Numbered from the stretch's first letter, positions 44,138 to 56,718 are shown. The stretch is 64,000 nucleotides of DNA from Phreatobacter sp. (GCF_022843985.1 NZ_JALHMP010000001.1:1-64000), one strand, 5' to 3'. Program-made: numbers and translations. The notes: generated by a model not told the origin, from the letters alone.

Positions 44138-44491
44138 ATGACATCCAGGCTTCGCTTCGCGGCGATCGGCGCCGCCTTGTTCGTCGTCGCCCCTGTCGGA
44201 GGGGCTCGCGCCGCTGAAGCGGTCGGCCTCGCCTCCTGGTACCAGTTGCCGGGGCGGACCGCCTGCGGCGGGCGGCATAATCCCGAGGCGATGACCGCCG
44301 CCCACCGCACCCTGCCTTGCGGCTCCACCATCAAGGTGACCAATCTGTCCAACGGCCGTTCCGCGGTCGTCACCATCGTCGATCGCGGCCCCTTCGTCCG
44401 CGGCCGCATCGTCGACATCTCGCGCGGCGCCGCCCGCAAGATCGGGCTGATCGACCGCGGTGTCGGCCGGGTGAGCATCGTGCGAAACTGA
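44138..44491 (+). CDS. Short RlpA-like double-psi beta-barrel protein
   Basis: This 117-aa secreted protein has a signal peptide (about residues 1-26, ending ARAAEA) and a complete RlpA barrel: GLASWYQ, GGRHNPEAMTAAHRTLPCGS, KVTNLSNGRS, VTIVDRGPFVRGRIVDIS. RlpA proteins cleave or bind denuded glycan strands at the septum. This one has no lipobox and no C-terminal SPOR domain, so it is a minimal variant. Confidence 0.9.
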   Translation: MTSRLRFAAIGAALFVVAPVGGARAAEAVGLASWYQLPGRTACGGRHNPEAMTAAHRTLPCGSTIKVTNLSNGRSAVVTIVDRGPFVRGRIVDISRGAARKIGLIDRGVGRVSIVRN

Positions 44492-44519
44492 CGACCGACC
44501 GCCTCAGGCATCACATGAA

Positions 44520-44556
44520 AAAGGCCCCGCAACAAACTGCGAGACCTTTGTTTTTT
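44520..44556 (+). terminator. Rho-independent terminator of the RlpA-like gene
   Basis: AAAGG/CCTTT and CGCA/TGCG form a two-part stem with a small internal loop and a 6-base loop, followed by GTTTTTT. It lies between convergent genes and may also serve carA on the other strand. Confidence 0.7.
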
Positions 44557-44640
44557 ACATCGAGTACCGAACAACAGCGGTCCGGCCCATGAACCCGGAC
44601 CCCTGTGGATAACGCGGATAACCCGCAGGGCGGTCCCGCG

Positions 44641-45834
44641 TCAGGCGGAGGCCTTGGCCTTCTCCATCATCGCCACGAAGCGATCGAACAGATAGTGGCT
44701 GTCCATCGGGCCAGGGCTCGCCTCGGGGTGATACTGGACCGAGAAGGCCGGCTTGTCGGTGAGCGCAATGCCGGCATTCGACCCATCAAACAGGCTGACA
44801 TGAGTCGGCCGGGCATTGACGGGCAGAGTCGCCTCATCCACGGCGAAACCGTGGTTCATCGACGTGATCTCGACCTTGCCCGTATCCAGATCCTTCACCG
44901 GGTGGTTAGCCCCGTGATGGCCCTGATGCATCTTCATGGTGCGTGCGCCGACGGCAAGGCCGAGCATCTGGTGACCGAGACAGATGCCGAAGGTCGGGAT
45001 CTGCCGGTCGAGAACCGCCCGGATGACCGGCACCGCATAGGTTCCCGTTGCGGCGGGATCGCCGGGGCCGTTCGACAGAAAGACGCCGTCCGGCTTCAGC
45101 GCCATGACCTCGTCGACCGTGGCGCTGGCCGGGACAACGGTGACCTTGCACCCGGCATTGGCGAGGAGACGCAGGATGTTGCGCTTCACGCCGTAATCCA
45201 GCGCGACGACATGGAACCGCGGCTCACCCGCTGTGCCGTAGCCCTCGTCCCATTCCCAGATCGTCTCCGACCAGGGATAGCGCTGCGACGAGGTGACGCC
45301 GGGCACGAGGTCGAGCCCGTCCATCAGGGGAAGGCCGGCGGCGCGGCGCTTCAGCGCATCGATGTCGAATTCACCGCTGGGCGCATGGGCGATGACGGCA
45401 TTGGGCATGCCCTTTTCGCGGATCAGCGCGGTGAGCGCGCGGGTATCGACGCCGCACAGGCCGACAATGCCACGGCGCTTCAGCCAGAGGTCGAAATGGC
45501 TGCCCGAGCGGTAATTGGACGGGCTGGTGATCGCGGCCTTCAGCACGACACCGCGGACGCCGGAAGCGGCCGCCATGTTGACGGTCTCGATATCCTCGTC
45601 ATTGGCGCCGACATTGCCGATATGCGGGAAGGTGAAGGTGATGATCTGCCCGGCATAGGAGGGATCGGTGAGGATCTCCTGATAGCCGGTCATGGCGGTG
45701 TTGAAGCAGACTTCGCCATCGGCGATGCCGTCCGCTCCAAGGCCGAAACCTTCGATCACCGTGCCGTCTGCGAGCACGAGCAGGGCCGTCGGCTTGGGAT
45801 CCGTCCAGCCGGATTCGTCTTGTCTGTCTGTCAT
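44641..45834 (-). CDS. carA: Carbamoyl-phosphate synthase small subunit
   Basis: This 397-aa glutamine amidotransferase subunit feeds ammonia to CarB for arginine and pyrimidine synthesis. The catalytic triad is Cys285 (GICLGHQ), His369 and Glu371 (YHPEASPGP). It is encoded separately from carB, 3.2 kb away on the same strand with opposing genes in between, so they are separate transcripts. Confidence 0.98.
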   Translation of the reverse strand: MTDRQDESGWTDPKPTALLVLADGTVIEGFGLGADGIADGEVCFNTAMTGYQEILTDPSYAGQIITFTFPHIGNVGANDEDIETVNMAAASGVRGVVLKAAITSPSNYRSGSHFDLWLKRRGIVGLCGVDTRALTALIREKGMPNAVIAHAPSGEFDIDALKRRAAGLPLMDGLDLVPGVTSSQRYPWSETIWEWDEGYGTAGEPRFHVVALDYGVKRNILRLLANAGCKVTVVPASATVDEVMALKPDGVFLSNGPGDPAATGTYAVPVIRAVLDRQIPTFGICLGHQMLGLAVGARTMKMHQGHHGANHPVKDLDTGKVEITSMNHGFAVDEATLPVNARPTHVSLFDGSNAGIALTDKPAFSVQYHPEASPGPMDSHYLFDRFVAMMEKAKASA

Positions 45835-45992
45835 GAGGCGCCTACATAGCGACGACTTGGGCGGCGGTCAAAAGGAATGCGGGCTGTCGCCCCCCGAAAT
45901 CCACTGCCGCCCGGCCCGCGATCCCATCGGCCCCTGCCCGCCACTCGTGAGCCCGGTCGACCCCTGCCTGCCCTAGCGAGGACTTGCCTGCC

Positions 45993-46445
45993 ATGCTGCG
46001 CGACCGTTTCATGAGCGATCTGAAGGAAGCCATGAAGGCCGGCGAAAAGCCGCGCCTCGGCACGATCCGCCTGATCCAGGCGGCGCTGAAGGACAAGGAC
46101 ATCGAGGCACGGGGCGCCGGCAAGGGGCCGATCCCGGACGACGAAATCCTGCAGCTCCTGCAGAAAATGGTGAAGCAGCGCCAGGAAAGCGCCAAGATGT
46201 ATGGCGACGGCGGCCGGCCGGAACTGGCGGATCAGGAAAACGCCGAGATCGCGATCATCTCGGTCTATCTGCCGCAACAGATGGACGAGGCCGAAAGCCG
46301 TGCCGCCATCGCAGCCGTTATCGCCGAGACCGGCGCGGCCGGGGTGAAGGACATGGGCAAGGTAATGGCCGCGTTGAAGGCCCGCCATGCCGGGCAGATG
46401 GATTTCGGCAAGGCCAGCCCCCTCGTCAAGCAATTGCTCGGCTGA
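45993..46445 (+). CDS. GatB/YqeY domain-containing protein
   Basis: This 150-aa helical protein has the YqeY signature: MSDLKEAMKAGEKPRLGTIRLIQAA at the start and GVKDMGKVMAALKARHAGQMDFGKA at the end. It shares the C-terminal tail domain of amidotransferase GatB; role unclear. ATG 45993 is preferred over a TTG three codons upstream, which is too close to the GAGGA. Divergent from carA, a common arrangement in alphaproteobacteria. Confidence 0.92.
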   Translation: MLRDRFMSDLKEAMKAGEKPRLGTIRLIQAALKDKDIEARGAGKGPIPDDEILQLLQKMVKQRQESAKMYGDGGRPELADQENAEIAIISVYLPQQMDEAESRAAIAAVIAETGAAGVKDMGKVMAALKARHAGQMDFGKASPLVKQLLG

Positions 46446-46448
46446 CCC

Positions 46449-46919
46449 ATGGTGGAGGCGCTGGTCGGGCTGCTGGCCGGTCTCGGCCGGGTCAGCGGCG
46501 TCACCCTCTCGACGCCCGTCTATGCCGCCGCCTCGGCCCTGCACGTGGTGGGCATCGCCCTGCTCTTCGGCCCCATCGTGCTGGTCGACCTGCGCCTGGC
46601 GGGAGCCTTGCGGTCGCTCGATGTTGCCGCCCTGGCGCTGCTGCGAACCACCGGCACGATCGGTGCCGGGCTGGCCGTGCTGACAGGCATCCTCCTCGCC
46701 TCGGCGCGGCCGGACGAATATGTCGTCAATCCGACCTTTGTCGCAAAAATGGTGGTAGTGGCCCTCGCCCTGGCCCATGCTCTGGCGTTCGAGGTTGCGG
46801 TGCGGCGGTTCGGCCTCCCGGCCCTGCTGGGCCATGCGGCGGCCCGGGCCAGCGGCATCGCCTCGCTCACCCTTTGGCTCGCCGCCATCGGGCTCGGGCG
46901 CTGGATCGCCTTCACCTGA
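46449..46919 (+). CDS. DUF6644-like four-helix membrane protein
   Basis: This 156-aa protein has four membrane helices. HVVGIALLFGPIVLVDLRLAG and NPTFVAKMVVVALALAHALA carry a His each, which could bind haem or metal. It resembles DUF6644 proteins that accompany DUF6152 genes. It begins three bases after the yqeY stop and its end overlaps the DUF6152 gene on the other strand by 8 bases. Family call is from memory of the pattern. Confidence 0.65.
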   Translation: MVEALVGLLAGLGRVSGVTLSTPVYAAASALHVVGIALLFGPIVLVDLRLAGALRSLDVAALALLRTTGTIGAGLAVLTGILLASARPDEYVVNPTFVAKMVVVALALAHALAFEVAVRRFGLPALLGHAAARASGIASLTLWLAAIGLGRWIAFT

Positions 46920-47274
46920 GTTCGACGCGCCGGCCGGCAATCTCGACCCATTCGGCCCGGTAGACATCGGGATTGCCGCGGTTCTGATAGGCATAGACCC
47001 GCAAGGTCTTGCCCGGCGCGATGTCCTCGGCGGTCAGGCCGCGGGCCTGCATGCGCGATGTCGGCGCCAGCTCGATGATCAACTCCCGGCCGTCCTTCTG
47101 CATGAACAGTGTCCCATGCGGGTTTGCATAGGTCGAGCGCGCCACCGGGCCGGAATGGTCGAGAACCTTGTCGCGGTCGAAACCGCCCCAGCCGTGATGG
47201 GCGGCGGCGGCCCCCGAAAGGATGACGGTGCCGGTGGTGGCAGCGGCGCCGAGGAAAGTGCGGCGGTTCAGCAT
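46912..47274 (-). CDS. DUF6152 family exported protein
   Basis: This 120-aa protein has a Tat-type leader (NRRTFLGAAATTGTVIL) and a small beta domain with AHHGWGGFD, ANPHGTLFMQ and LAPTSRMQARGLT. These are the usual DUF6152 marks. The His pair just after the leader may bind a metal. It pairs with the membrane protein next door. Confidence 0.78.
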   Translation of the reverse strand: MLNRRTFLGAAATTGTVILSGAAAAHHGWGGFDRDKVLDHSGPVARSTYANPHGTLFMQKDGRELIIELAPTSRMQARGLTAEDIAPGKTLRVYAYQNRGNPDVYRAEWVEIAGRRVELR

Positions 47275-47368
47275 GGTCAGTCTCCCGTTGAGCAGTCCGC
47301 CACCAGTCTAGCCTGCGGACCGGGCGGCGGGAGCACCCGGTATCCTCACGCCTGCGTGAGCGCGCCGT

Positions 47369-48325
47369 TCAGCGGCCGATCCGCAGGCGTGTCTGGGCGA
47401 TACTCACCATCGTGTTGTAGTTGTTGACGATCCACATGCGCTCGTGGCCACCGGCACGGCGGGCATCGCCCCGGGCGCGGGCCAGTTTCTGGCGGTATTC
47501 TCGCAGGCTGCCCAGCCAGGAGCCGGCCTGGCTGTCAAGGATCGAGGCGCCGCCCGGATCGCTTTCCTTGAGCCTGTCGAGCTCGCGCAGGGCCGCCGAA
47601 TAGCCGGCGATCGCCGCGTCGAAGGCGACGAGATCGACAACGGGCCGCGCTTCGGTGGGCATGAGGTCCATGACGCCGCGCGCCGCGATCATGACGTTGC
47701 GGATGTTCCAGCGGGCGGAACGGCCCTCGCGGCGCTCGATGTCGGCGAGTTCGCGCAGATTGAGGTCAGCCCGGAAGGCGCGCATGTGCAGTTCGACATC
47801 GGCGCGGTCCTTGAGGAAGGCCTGCGCCGCCGGAACGAGGTCACGGTGCAGTTCGCGGCCGAGCGCGGCGCCGTCATCCTGGTAGTCCTTGCGCTCGTAA
47901 TAGACATTGGCGCGGGTGATCAGCGGCGCCAGCGCCGCATAGGACTGGATGTAGCGGCGCATGGCGTCATCCAGATCCGGCAGAGCCGGCTCCTGGACGA
48001 CCGCCTGTTCGGCCTTCTGAATCTCGCTGCGCACGTCGTAGAGGCTGTAGAGCCCGTAGGTGATGTAGCGCTCGCGGCCCGTCGGCCCGCGCTGGATATT
48101 GACCCAGCTGCGGTAGCGGTCCCAGGATTCGACGGCCCTCAGGGTGCGATTGAGCAGTTCCGTATAGGCGTTGGACTTGGCGATAGCCGCCTGCAGTGCG
48201 GGATCCGGGGCGGGACGCGCCGGGGCCTGCGCCAGCGCTGGAGCAGCGGGAGAGAGGGCGGCAGCGGCGAGAGAGAACAGCAGGGCCCGGCGGTCGGGGC
48301 GAAGGGCGTGGCATGGGCGGGTCAT
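47369..48325 (-). CDS. DUF3829 (YiiG-like) exported protein
   Basis: This 318-aa protein has a leader (RRALLFSLAAAALSPAAPALA) and an all-helical mature region that starts KSNAYTELLNRTLRAVESW, typical of DUF3829. Function unknown. An excellent AGGAGG seven bases before the ATG at 48325 fixes the start. Confidence 0.8.
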   Translation of the reverse strand: MTRPCHALRPDRRALLFSLAAAALSPAAPALAQAPARPAPDPALQAAIAKSNAYTELLNRTLRAVESWDRYRSWVNIQRGPTGRERYITYGLYSLYDVRSEIQKAEQAVVQEPALPDLDDAMRRYIQSYAALAPLITRANVYYERKDYQDDGAALGRELHRDLVPAAQAFLKDRADVELHMRAFRADLNLRELADIERREGRSARWNIRNVMIAARGVMDLMPTEARPVVDLVAFDAAIAGYSAALRELDRLKESDPGGASILDSQAGSWLGSLREYRQKLARARGDARRAGGHERMWIVNNYNTMVSIAQTRLRIGR

Positions 48326-48423
48326 GGCGGGTCCTCCTTCCATGACAGGGAGCCTCGCCGGCCGGCGTTTCAATCCGTCGGCGAGAGACCGTCCGCATCG
48401 TTTCAGGGCACCGGCGCGGCGCC

Positions 48424-48459
48424 GCAAAGCAAAGGCGCCGCCCGGCCGGGCGACGCCTT
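48424..48459 (-). terminator. Rho-independent terminator of greA
   Basis: On the minus strand a 12-bp stem (AAGGCGTCGCCC / GGGCGGCGCCTT with one G-U) is followed by TGCTTT. It starts 26 bases past the greA stop. Confidence 0.7.
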
Positions 48460-48484
48460 GACCATGCCGAACGGATCGGGCCGC

Positions 48485-48958
48485 TCAGCCCCAGCGGATC
48501 TCAAGGACCTCGTAGCTCTGGGCGCCCTTGGGCGTGTTGACTTCGACCACCGTGCCGGCCGACTTGCCGATCAGGGCGCGGGCCAGCGGCGAGGAAATCG
48601 AGATGCGGCCGGCCTTGGCGTCCGCCTCGCTGTCGCCGACGATCTGCCAGACGCGCTCTTCCTCGGTGTCCTCGTTGACGAGCTTCACCGTCGCGCCGAA
48701 CTTGACGGTGTCACCCGAGAGCTTGGTGACATCGATCACCTCGGCCCGGGCGATCAGGCTCTCGAGCTCGGCGATCCGCCCCTCGTTGAGCGACTGCTGC
48801 TCCTTGGCCGAGTGGTATTCGGCATTCTCCGAAAGGTCGCCATGGGAGCGCGCCTCGGAGATCGCCGCGATGATGCGCGGGCGCTCGACTCGCTGGCGCT
48901 CCCTCAGTTCGGCTTCGAGCTTGGCGAAACCGCCGACGGTCATCGGAACCTTTTCCAT
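48485..48958 (-). CDS. greA: Transcription elongation factor GreA
   Basis: GreA rescues backtracked RNA polymerase by stimulating transcript cleavage. The protein is 157 aa, with an N-terminal coiled coil carrying the acidic tip ([14 protein letters not shown]) and the C-terminal FKBP-like domain ([18 protein letters not shown]). It lies 107 bases downstream of carB, separated by a terminator. Confidence 0.98.
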   Translation of the reverse strand: MEKVPMTVGGFAKLEAELRERQRVERPRIIAAISEARSHGDLSENAEYHSAKEQQSLNEGRIAELESLIARAEVIDVTKLSGDTVKFGATVKLVNEDTEEERVWQIVGDSEADAKAGRISISSPLARALIGKSAGTVVEVNTPKGAQSYEVLEIRWG

Positions 48959-48985
48959 GATGCTCGCCCTTGCCTTTCAATGACG

Positions 48986-49025
48986 AATAAAGGTCCGCGG
49001 GCCGAGGACGCCGGCCCCGCGAACC
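48986..49025 (-). terminator. Rho-independent terminator of carB
   Basis: On the minus strand GGTTCGCGGG / CCCGCGGACC forms a 10-bp stem with one G-U, extended by GCC/GGC, and is followed by TTTATT. It lies 40 bases after the carB stop, upstream of greA. Confidence 0.7.
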
Positions 49026-49065
49026 TTCATGGTGAAACCTTGCGTGTCCCGGCAGCGGCCGCAGA

Positions 49066-52395
<3,330 letters not shown>

Positions 52396-52761
52396 GAGGC
52401 TCCGGCCCTTTGAAGGCTCGTCTGGATCTTCGGGGCCGCGCGGCGCAAAAAAAGAGGCCGGACCCCTATCGAGCCAGCCTCCCGCAACCGCATCCCCTGA
52501 ACATCGGTTCGCGTGATTAGGCGGCCCTATAGACGTCTTTCCGACCGATGGGAAGCCGCGATGGCGCCCGGCACGACGGCCGCGCGGCAATGACAGGGGA
52601 AAAGAGCGCGGCATTCGCCGCAACGACGGGAAGCGGCATAACGAGAGGGATCCGCAGGCGGCCACGTCCTGCCCTGCCCCTTCACAGCCGAATCGCCGTC
52701 GATAGCCGTCATCCCTGGTCGAGGCGCTGAGCCCGCCCCATTCGCCAGCGCTGAGGATCCG
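52396..52761. other. Leader and intergenic region upstream of carB
   Basis: These 366 bases hold no ordinary gene. They contain the carB leader with a hairpin plus T7 and a 12-codon frame (52466-52504). A TATAGG-like -10 on the minus strand lies near 52530 without a clear -35. Confidence 0.55.
52447..52504 (-). promoter_or_regulatory. Candidate attenuator of carB: short leader frame plus terminator hairpin
   Basis: On the minus strand GAGGCTGG / CCGGCCTC (one U-G pair) forms an 8-bp stem followed by seven Ts, ending 51 bases before the carB ATG. A 12-codon frame, [12 protein letters not shown], starts at 52504 and stops at 52466 inside the loop. It contains three Arg codons. Ribosome position could control the hairpin. 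No good Shine-Dalgarno is seen, and the hairpin may simply end the upstream SGNH transcript. Confidence 0.4.
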
Positions 52762-53550
52762 TCAGGGACGGGTCGCGATCGCCCGCGGCGACAGTTTCTC
52801 GGCGAGGGTGCGGCCGATATTGACGCCGAGGCAGTGATAGCTGCCATCGATCAGGTGGTCGCCGGCGTTGGGCAGCATCTGGTCAAGACGCAGGCGGCCG
52901 GTTTCCATCAGGAAGCCGAACATCTCGCTGCGGCGAAAGACCGGCGTCTCGGTTTCCGCGGCGACCTCGTGGAGGGCGGCGACATAGCTGCCATAGGCCG
53001 GGAAGCGATCCGCACGCGGCAGGGGCACCTGATCCACGAGCATGACATCCGCACCGCCGTCACGGATCCTGGCGATGCCCTTGCGCAGGATCCGCTTGAA
53101 CTTCTCGATGCCGATATCGTTGATCGCATCGAAGACACCGGTCTGCCAGATGACGAGGCGCGGCTGCTCGGAGAGCACGTCGGCATCGATGCGCTGATAC
53201 ATCTGGTGGGCGGAATTGCCGCCGACACCGGCATTGACGACATCGATCTCGTGCCCGGGCAGCAGACGCGCCAATTCCTTGCGCAGCACGGTCGGATAGG
53301 AGCGCTCCTCCGAAGAGGCGCCCGCGCCCAGCGTCGAGGACGAGCCCAGGGCGACGATTGTCAGCTTCTGGCCATCGGCGATGGCCGCCCGGGCCAGGGG
53401 CAGATCGGCCGCAAAGCCGCGCAGCGGCTCCGGGACGCTGCAGGTCGCATCCACCGGCAGGCGGCCATCGGTAGCGAGGGCCGGCTGACCCGCGAGAGCC
53501 AGCAGAGCCAGGCACGCACCGAAAAACCGGATGGACCGGGTGTGTGTCAC
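52762..53550 (-). CDS. SGNH/GDSL-type hydrolase, exported
   Basis: This 262-aa protein has a signal peptide (about 1-27) and an SGNH fold. Block I reads ALGSSST (GDS-type with nucleophile near Ser71), block III is GVGGN and the C-terminal block is DGSYHCLG with the catalytic His. It probably removes or adds O-acyl groups. The GTG start overlaps the acyltransferase stop (GTGA), coupling the two genes, so a role in modifying the same glucan is likely. Confidence 0.86.
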   Translation of the reverse strand: MTHTRSIRFFGACLALLALAGQPALATDGRLPVDATCSVPEPLRGFAADLPLARAAIADGQKLTIVALGSSSTLGAGASSEERSYPTVLRKELARLLPGHEIDVVNAGVGGNSAHQMYQRIDADVLSEQPRLVIWQTGVFDAINDIGIEKFKRILRKGIARIRDGGADVMLVDQVPLPRADRFPAYGSYVAALHEVAAETETPVFRRSEMFGFLMETGRLRLDQMLPNAGDHLIDGSYHCLGVNIGRTLAEKLSPRAIATRP

Positions 53551-54746
53551 GCCGCCTTCACCTCGCCGACGCTTGGCAGAGCCTTGGCCGGCGCCTTCGC
53601 TGTTGCACCACGATACCATTCAAGCACAGTCGCCGTACCGAGCAAGAGGGTAATGCCGACAACGTTGACGGCTACCTGCATCAGGGGGCCACGGCCGATC
53701 TCGGTGAGGGCGAAGGTTCCCAGCAGCGACAGGATGATGCCGAAGCAGAAGAGCGGAAGCGAATGGCGGCCGGCCTGTTCGAGCTGCCGCGCCACGGCTG
53801 AGCCGAGCCAGGCGGCAGTGCGCGGCACATGGGCGGCGATCAGATAGGCCAGCGACAGGGCATGGGCGAAGCGCCACAGCGAAAGATTGGTCTTGTCGAG
53901 GTCAAGGCGCCAATCGTCAGGCAGGATCAGCCCTTCCATCCCGGCGATGATGGCCCAGGGCGCCGCGCTGACGAGGCCGAAGAGGACGACGGCGATCGCA
54001 GCGGCGGTCAGGAAAGGCGAGCGCGGCAGCGCCACGCCGCGCAGAACCGCATGGCCTGCGACCAGTCCGACGGTGAAGATCAGCTGCCAGGCGAAGGGAT
54101 TGAAGAACCAGACACCGGCGGTCGACATGTTGGGGATGGCGAGTCCGAGCATCCAGGCGGCGCCGTAGAGCCCCGCCGAGGCGGCGAGCGCCAGGACCGG
54201 CGCGACGCGCGCCAGCAGCCACAGCAGCGGCAGCATGGCCAGAAGCACGATGTAGAGCGGCAGAATGTCGAGATAGTTTGGCAGGAAAACGAGGGCGACG
54301 GTCTGCAGCAAGGTCGTGGCCGGGTCCTGGAAGAACGGCAGGATCGCGACATGCTCGTAATAGAGCGGGTTGCCGAAGCGCACGGCCATGAAGGCCACGG
54401 CGACGGCAGTGAAGACGAAGAGACCGAGATGGGCGAGATAAAGCTTCCAGATGCGGGCGACGATCTGGGCGGTGCCGGTCAACAGGCTCCGCCGGTCCAT
54501 CACCGTTCCGTAGGCGAGCGCCGCCGAGAAGCCGGCGAGCAGCACGAAATATTCCGCCGCGTCGGAAAAGCCGAGAGAGGTCGGGGTGACGCGGATCAGG
54601 ACGTTGCCCGCGACATGGTCGATGAAGATGATCAGGAGAGCGAGGCCGCGGAACACGTCGACGCGGACGTCCCTCTCCACACGCACCGGAGCTTGCGGTG
54701 ACGCGCCGAGCCAGAACCAGGAGCCAAAGGACAAATGGGCGGACAT
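53547..54746 (-). CDS. opgC: OpgC-family membrane acyltransferase
   Basis: This 399-aa protein has about 10 membrane helices. It opens with RDVRVDVFRGLALLIIFIDHV, the hallmark of OpgC, which succinylates osmoregulated periplasmic glucans. Two starts are possible: ATG 54746 (used) and ATG 54803; neither has a good ribosome site, and the extra 19 residues look unlike family sequence. It is coupled to the SGNH hydrolase gene. opgG/H are not in the window. Confidence 0.88.
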   Translation of the reverse strand: MSAHLSFGSWFWLGASPQAPVRVERDVRVDVFRGLALLIIFIDHVAGNVLIRVTPTSLGFSDAAEYFVLLAGFSAALAYGTVMDRRSLLTGTAQIVARIWKLYLAHLGLFVFTAVAVAFMAVRFGNPLYYEHVAILPFFQDPATTLLQTVALVFLPNYLDILPLYIVLLAMLPLLWLLARVAPVLALAASAGLYGAAWMLGLAIPNMSTAGVWFFNPFAWQLIFTVGLVAGHAVLRGVALPRSPFLTAAAIAVVLFGLVSAAPWAIIAGMEGLILPDDWRLDLDKTNLSLWRFAHALSLAYLIAAHVPRTAAWLGSAVARQLEQAGRHSLPLFCFGIILSLLGTFALTEIGRGPLMQVAVNVVGITLLLGTATVLEWYRGATAKAPAKALPSVGEVKAA

Positions 54747-54863
54747 GGAGACCAGAGCTTGAGGGACAGAACAGTGCGCAACTGCGCTTTTGCACTGCAC
54801 CATCCCCTAAGCGAAAAACGTGGCTAAAGTTTTGATGACGCGATCACGAAAACAAACGGCCAA

Positions 54864-55766
54864 TCACGACTGCGCGAGCGCTTCACGGAGCACGTCACGG
54901 ACGCGGTCGGGGCGCTCCATCGGGAAGAAGTGCGAACTGTCCGGCAGCGTCTCGACGGGGATGTGGGGAGCGACCCGGGCGATACGCGCTGCGCCGCCAT
55001 AGACGGTGGAGCGCATGCTGCCGGCGAGAATTTTCACCGGCACCTGCACCCGCTTCAGCGCCCCCCAGGGATTTTGGGTCTGCGCGGCGAAATTGGCGGC
55101 CTCCCAGGCCGGGGCGCAGGCGAGGCGGACGCCTTCGGACTCATCGACGAAGCCCCCGGCGACATAGCCCTCGAGGAAACCCGGCTGCCACGAGGCGAAG
55201 GTCTTGCGGGTGCGGTAGGTGGCGACCGCCTCCTCCCTGGAGGGAAAGACGGCGCGGCGCTTGGCCGCACCGAGAGCGAGATCGGAAACGCGCAGGCGGG
55301 CCGCGCCCCAGGGCGTGCGCGCGAAGAGCCAGAGCCAGGGATGCATCATGACGGGGTCGAGGAGAACGAGCCCGCGCACGCGGGCGGGCCGGCGCACCGC
55401 CGCCAGCAGGGCCGTCACCGCTCCCATCGAATGGCCGGCGAGAAGGGGCGGAGGAGCCCCCACTGGCACGATGCGGTCAAGCACCGCGACGAGATCATCG
55501 GCATAGGCGTTCCAGTTGGTCATCCGCGCCGGTTCGGCTGGCAGGGTCGACGATCCATGTCCGCGCATGTCGAGGGCGACGATACTCTGCCCGGCCCCCA
55601 GGGGCGCGAGCAGCGGGGCATAGGTGGCGGCATTGAAGCCGTTGGCATGAAGAAAGACGAGATCGGGATGCATGCGCTCCGGCCCCCAGCGCAGGCCGGA
55701 CATGGCGCCGTCCGGCAGGGCGATCGACAGGCGGTCACCCGGGTCGGCGAAGGTCGTCGTCATCAT
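54864..55766 (-). CDS. Alpha/beta-fold hydrolase
   Basis: This 300-aa serine hydrolase has HANGFNAATY (oxyanion side), MRGHGSS, the nucleophile elbow GHSMG (Ser113) and a late DSSHFFPME carrying the catalytic His. No signal peptide. Substrate unknown. It lies 28 bases downstream of the Lrp gene stop region on the same strand... in the order Lrp first is at higher coordinates, so it is read upstream of neither; it may have its own promoter. Confidence 0.85.
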   Translation of the reverse strand: MMTTTFADPGDRLSIALPDGAMSGLRWGPERMHPDLVFLHANGFNAATYAPLLAPLGAGQSIVALDMRGHGSSTLPAEPARMTNWNAYADDLVAVLDRIVPVGAPPPLLAGHSMGAVTALLAAVRRPARVRGLVLLDPVMMHPWLWLFARTPWGAARLRVSDLALGAAKRRAVFPSREEAVATYRTRKTFASWQPGFLEGYVAGGFVDESEGVRLACAPAWEAANFAAQTQNPWGALKRVQVPVKILAGSMRSTVYGGAARIARVAPHIPVETLPDSSHFFPMERPDRVRDVLREALAQS

Positions 55767-55794
55767 GGCATCCGTGCTGTTCGCCCCCCGGCCC

Positions 55795-56274
55795 TCAGGC
55801 GGCAGGCGCGATCTCCAGTGGCACAGCCGCCTCGTCCTTCACCTGGCCGAGGGTCAGGACGGTGCGCACGTTGCGCACATTGGGCGTCGCGGTGAGTTCG
55901 GAGACGAAATGCTGGAAGCTCGCCAGGTCCGGCGCCACGCATTTCATGACAAAGTCGAAATCGCCCGAGACCGTGTGGCACTCGCGGATGACCGGCCAAT
56001 GGCGGACCCGCTCGGCGAAGGCGTTGAGGTCGGCCTCGGCCTGGCTCGCCAGATGCACCATGGCGAAGACAGTGACGCCATAGCCGAGCTTGTCGCTCGC
56101 CAGCAGAGCGCGATAGCCGCGGATGACGCCCATCTCCTCCAGCGCGCGCACGCGCCTGAGGCAGGGCGGCGCGGAGATTCCGACCCGGCTCGCCAATTCC
56201 ACATTGGTCATCCGTCCGTCGGACTGGAGTTCGCGCAGAATCTTCCAGTCGATGGCGTCCAGGCGGGCCTTCAC
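55795..56274 (-). CDS. Lrp/AsnC-family transcriptional regulator
   Basis: This 159-aa regulator has an N-terminal helix-turn-helix (ELQSDGRMTNVELASRVGIS) and a C-terminal RAM domain (VREC-like HTVSGDFDFVMKCVAPDL). The GTG start gives the usual VKARLDAIDWKIL opening; a longer frame adds 27 unlikely residues. It diverges from trxB, and the order lrp-trxB-LysR matches Sinorhizobium SMc01223-01225. The alpha/beta hydrolase gene lies downstream on the same strand, starting 28 bases after its stop. Confidence 0.9.
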   Translation of the reverse strand: MKARLDAIDWKILRELQSDGRMTNVELASRVGISAPPCLRRVRALEEMGVIRGYRALLASDKLGYGVTVFAMVHLASQAEADLNAFAERVRHWPVIRECHTVSGDFDFVMKCVAPDLASFQHFVSELTATPNVRNVRTVLTLGQVKDEAAVPLEIAPAA

Positions 56275-56718
56275 GGGGCAGGTCTCCACGGCGGCGGGTA
56301 TTTCAGCCGGATAGCCCAGACCCCCTGGTTGCGCAACAAAATTTCGCGCGATCACCGCTGCACCGGGAGCGCGAGGCGGAGATCAGCGCCAATGCCGCGC
56401 ATGGACAAGAGCGGCCAGGCAACGGCAAAGAGGGTTCCGACGCGCGGAGCGACGCCGGTCATCCGCTCCCTCGCACTACCACGCGCCGATCCCGTCCTCG
56501 CCACCGAGCCAGGGCTCCACGGCTGCATCGCAAGACGCCCCGTCAGTATCGCTTTGCGATACATCTCATTCAGATTTGTGAGCGGTCCCATCAATCCATT
56601 TCGTTGACAAGATGATGAAGTCGGTGGAATGAGCCTTGCGGCAAGCGCATAGCTGTTCCAGATTGTCGGCCTGTTGGGCGTTTTTGGCGCCATCTTCGAG
56701 CTTCCCCGGCCGGACATC
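56275..56718. other. Divergent control region between lrp and trxB
   Basis: These 444 bases have no gene. They contain the palindrome at 56546-56562 and a TTGACA (56604-56609) whose matching -10 is weak. Promoters for lrp and trxB must both lie here. Confidence 0.6.
56546..56562. promoter_or_regulatory. Perfect palindrome upstream of trxB (candidate LysR-type site)
   Basis: GTATCGC-TTT-GCGATAC is a perfect 7-bp dyad around three bases and contains the T-N11-A pattern of LysR-family boxes (T47 to A59 of the 565xx numbering). It lies 157 bases before trxB, whose downstream neighbour encodes a LysR regulator; Lrp binding is the other option. Confidence 0.45.
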
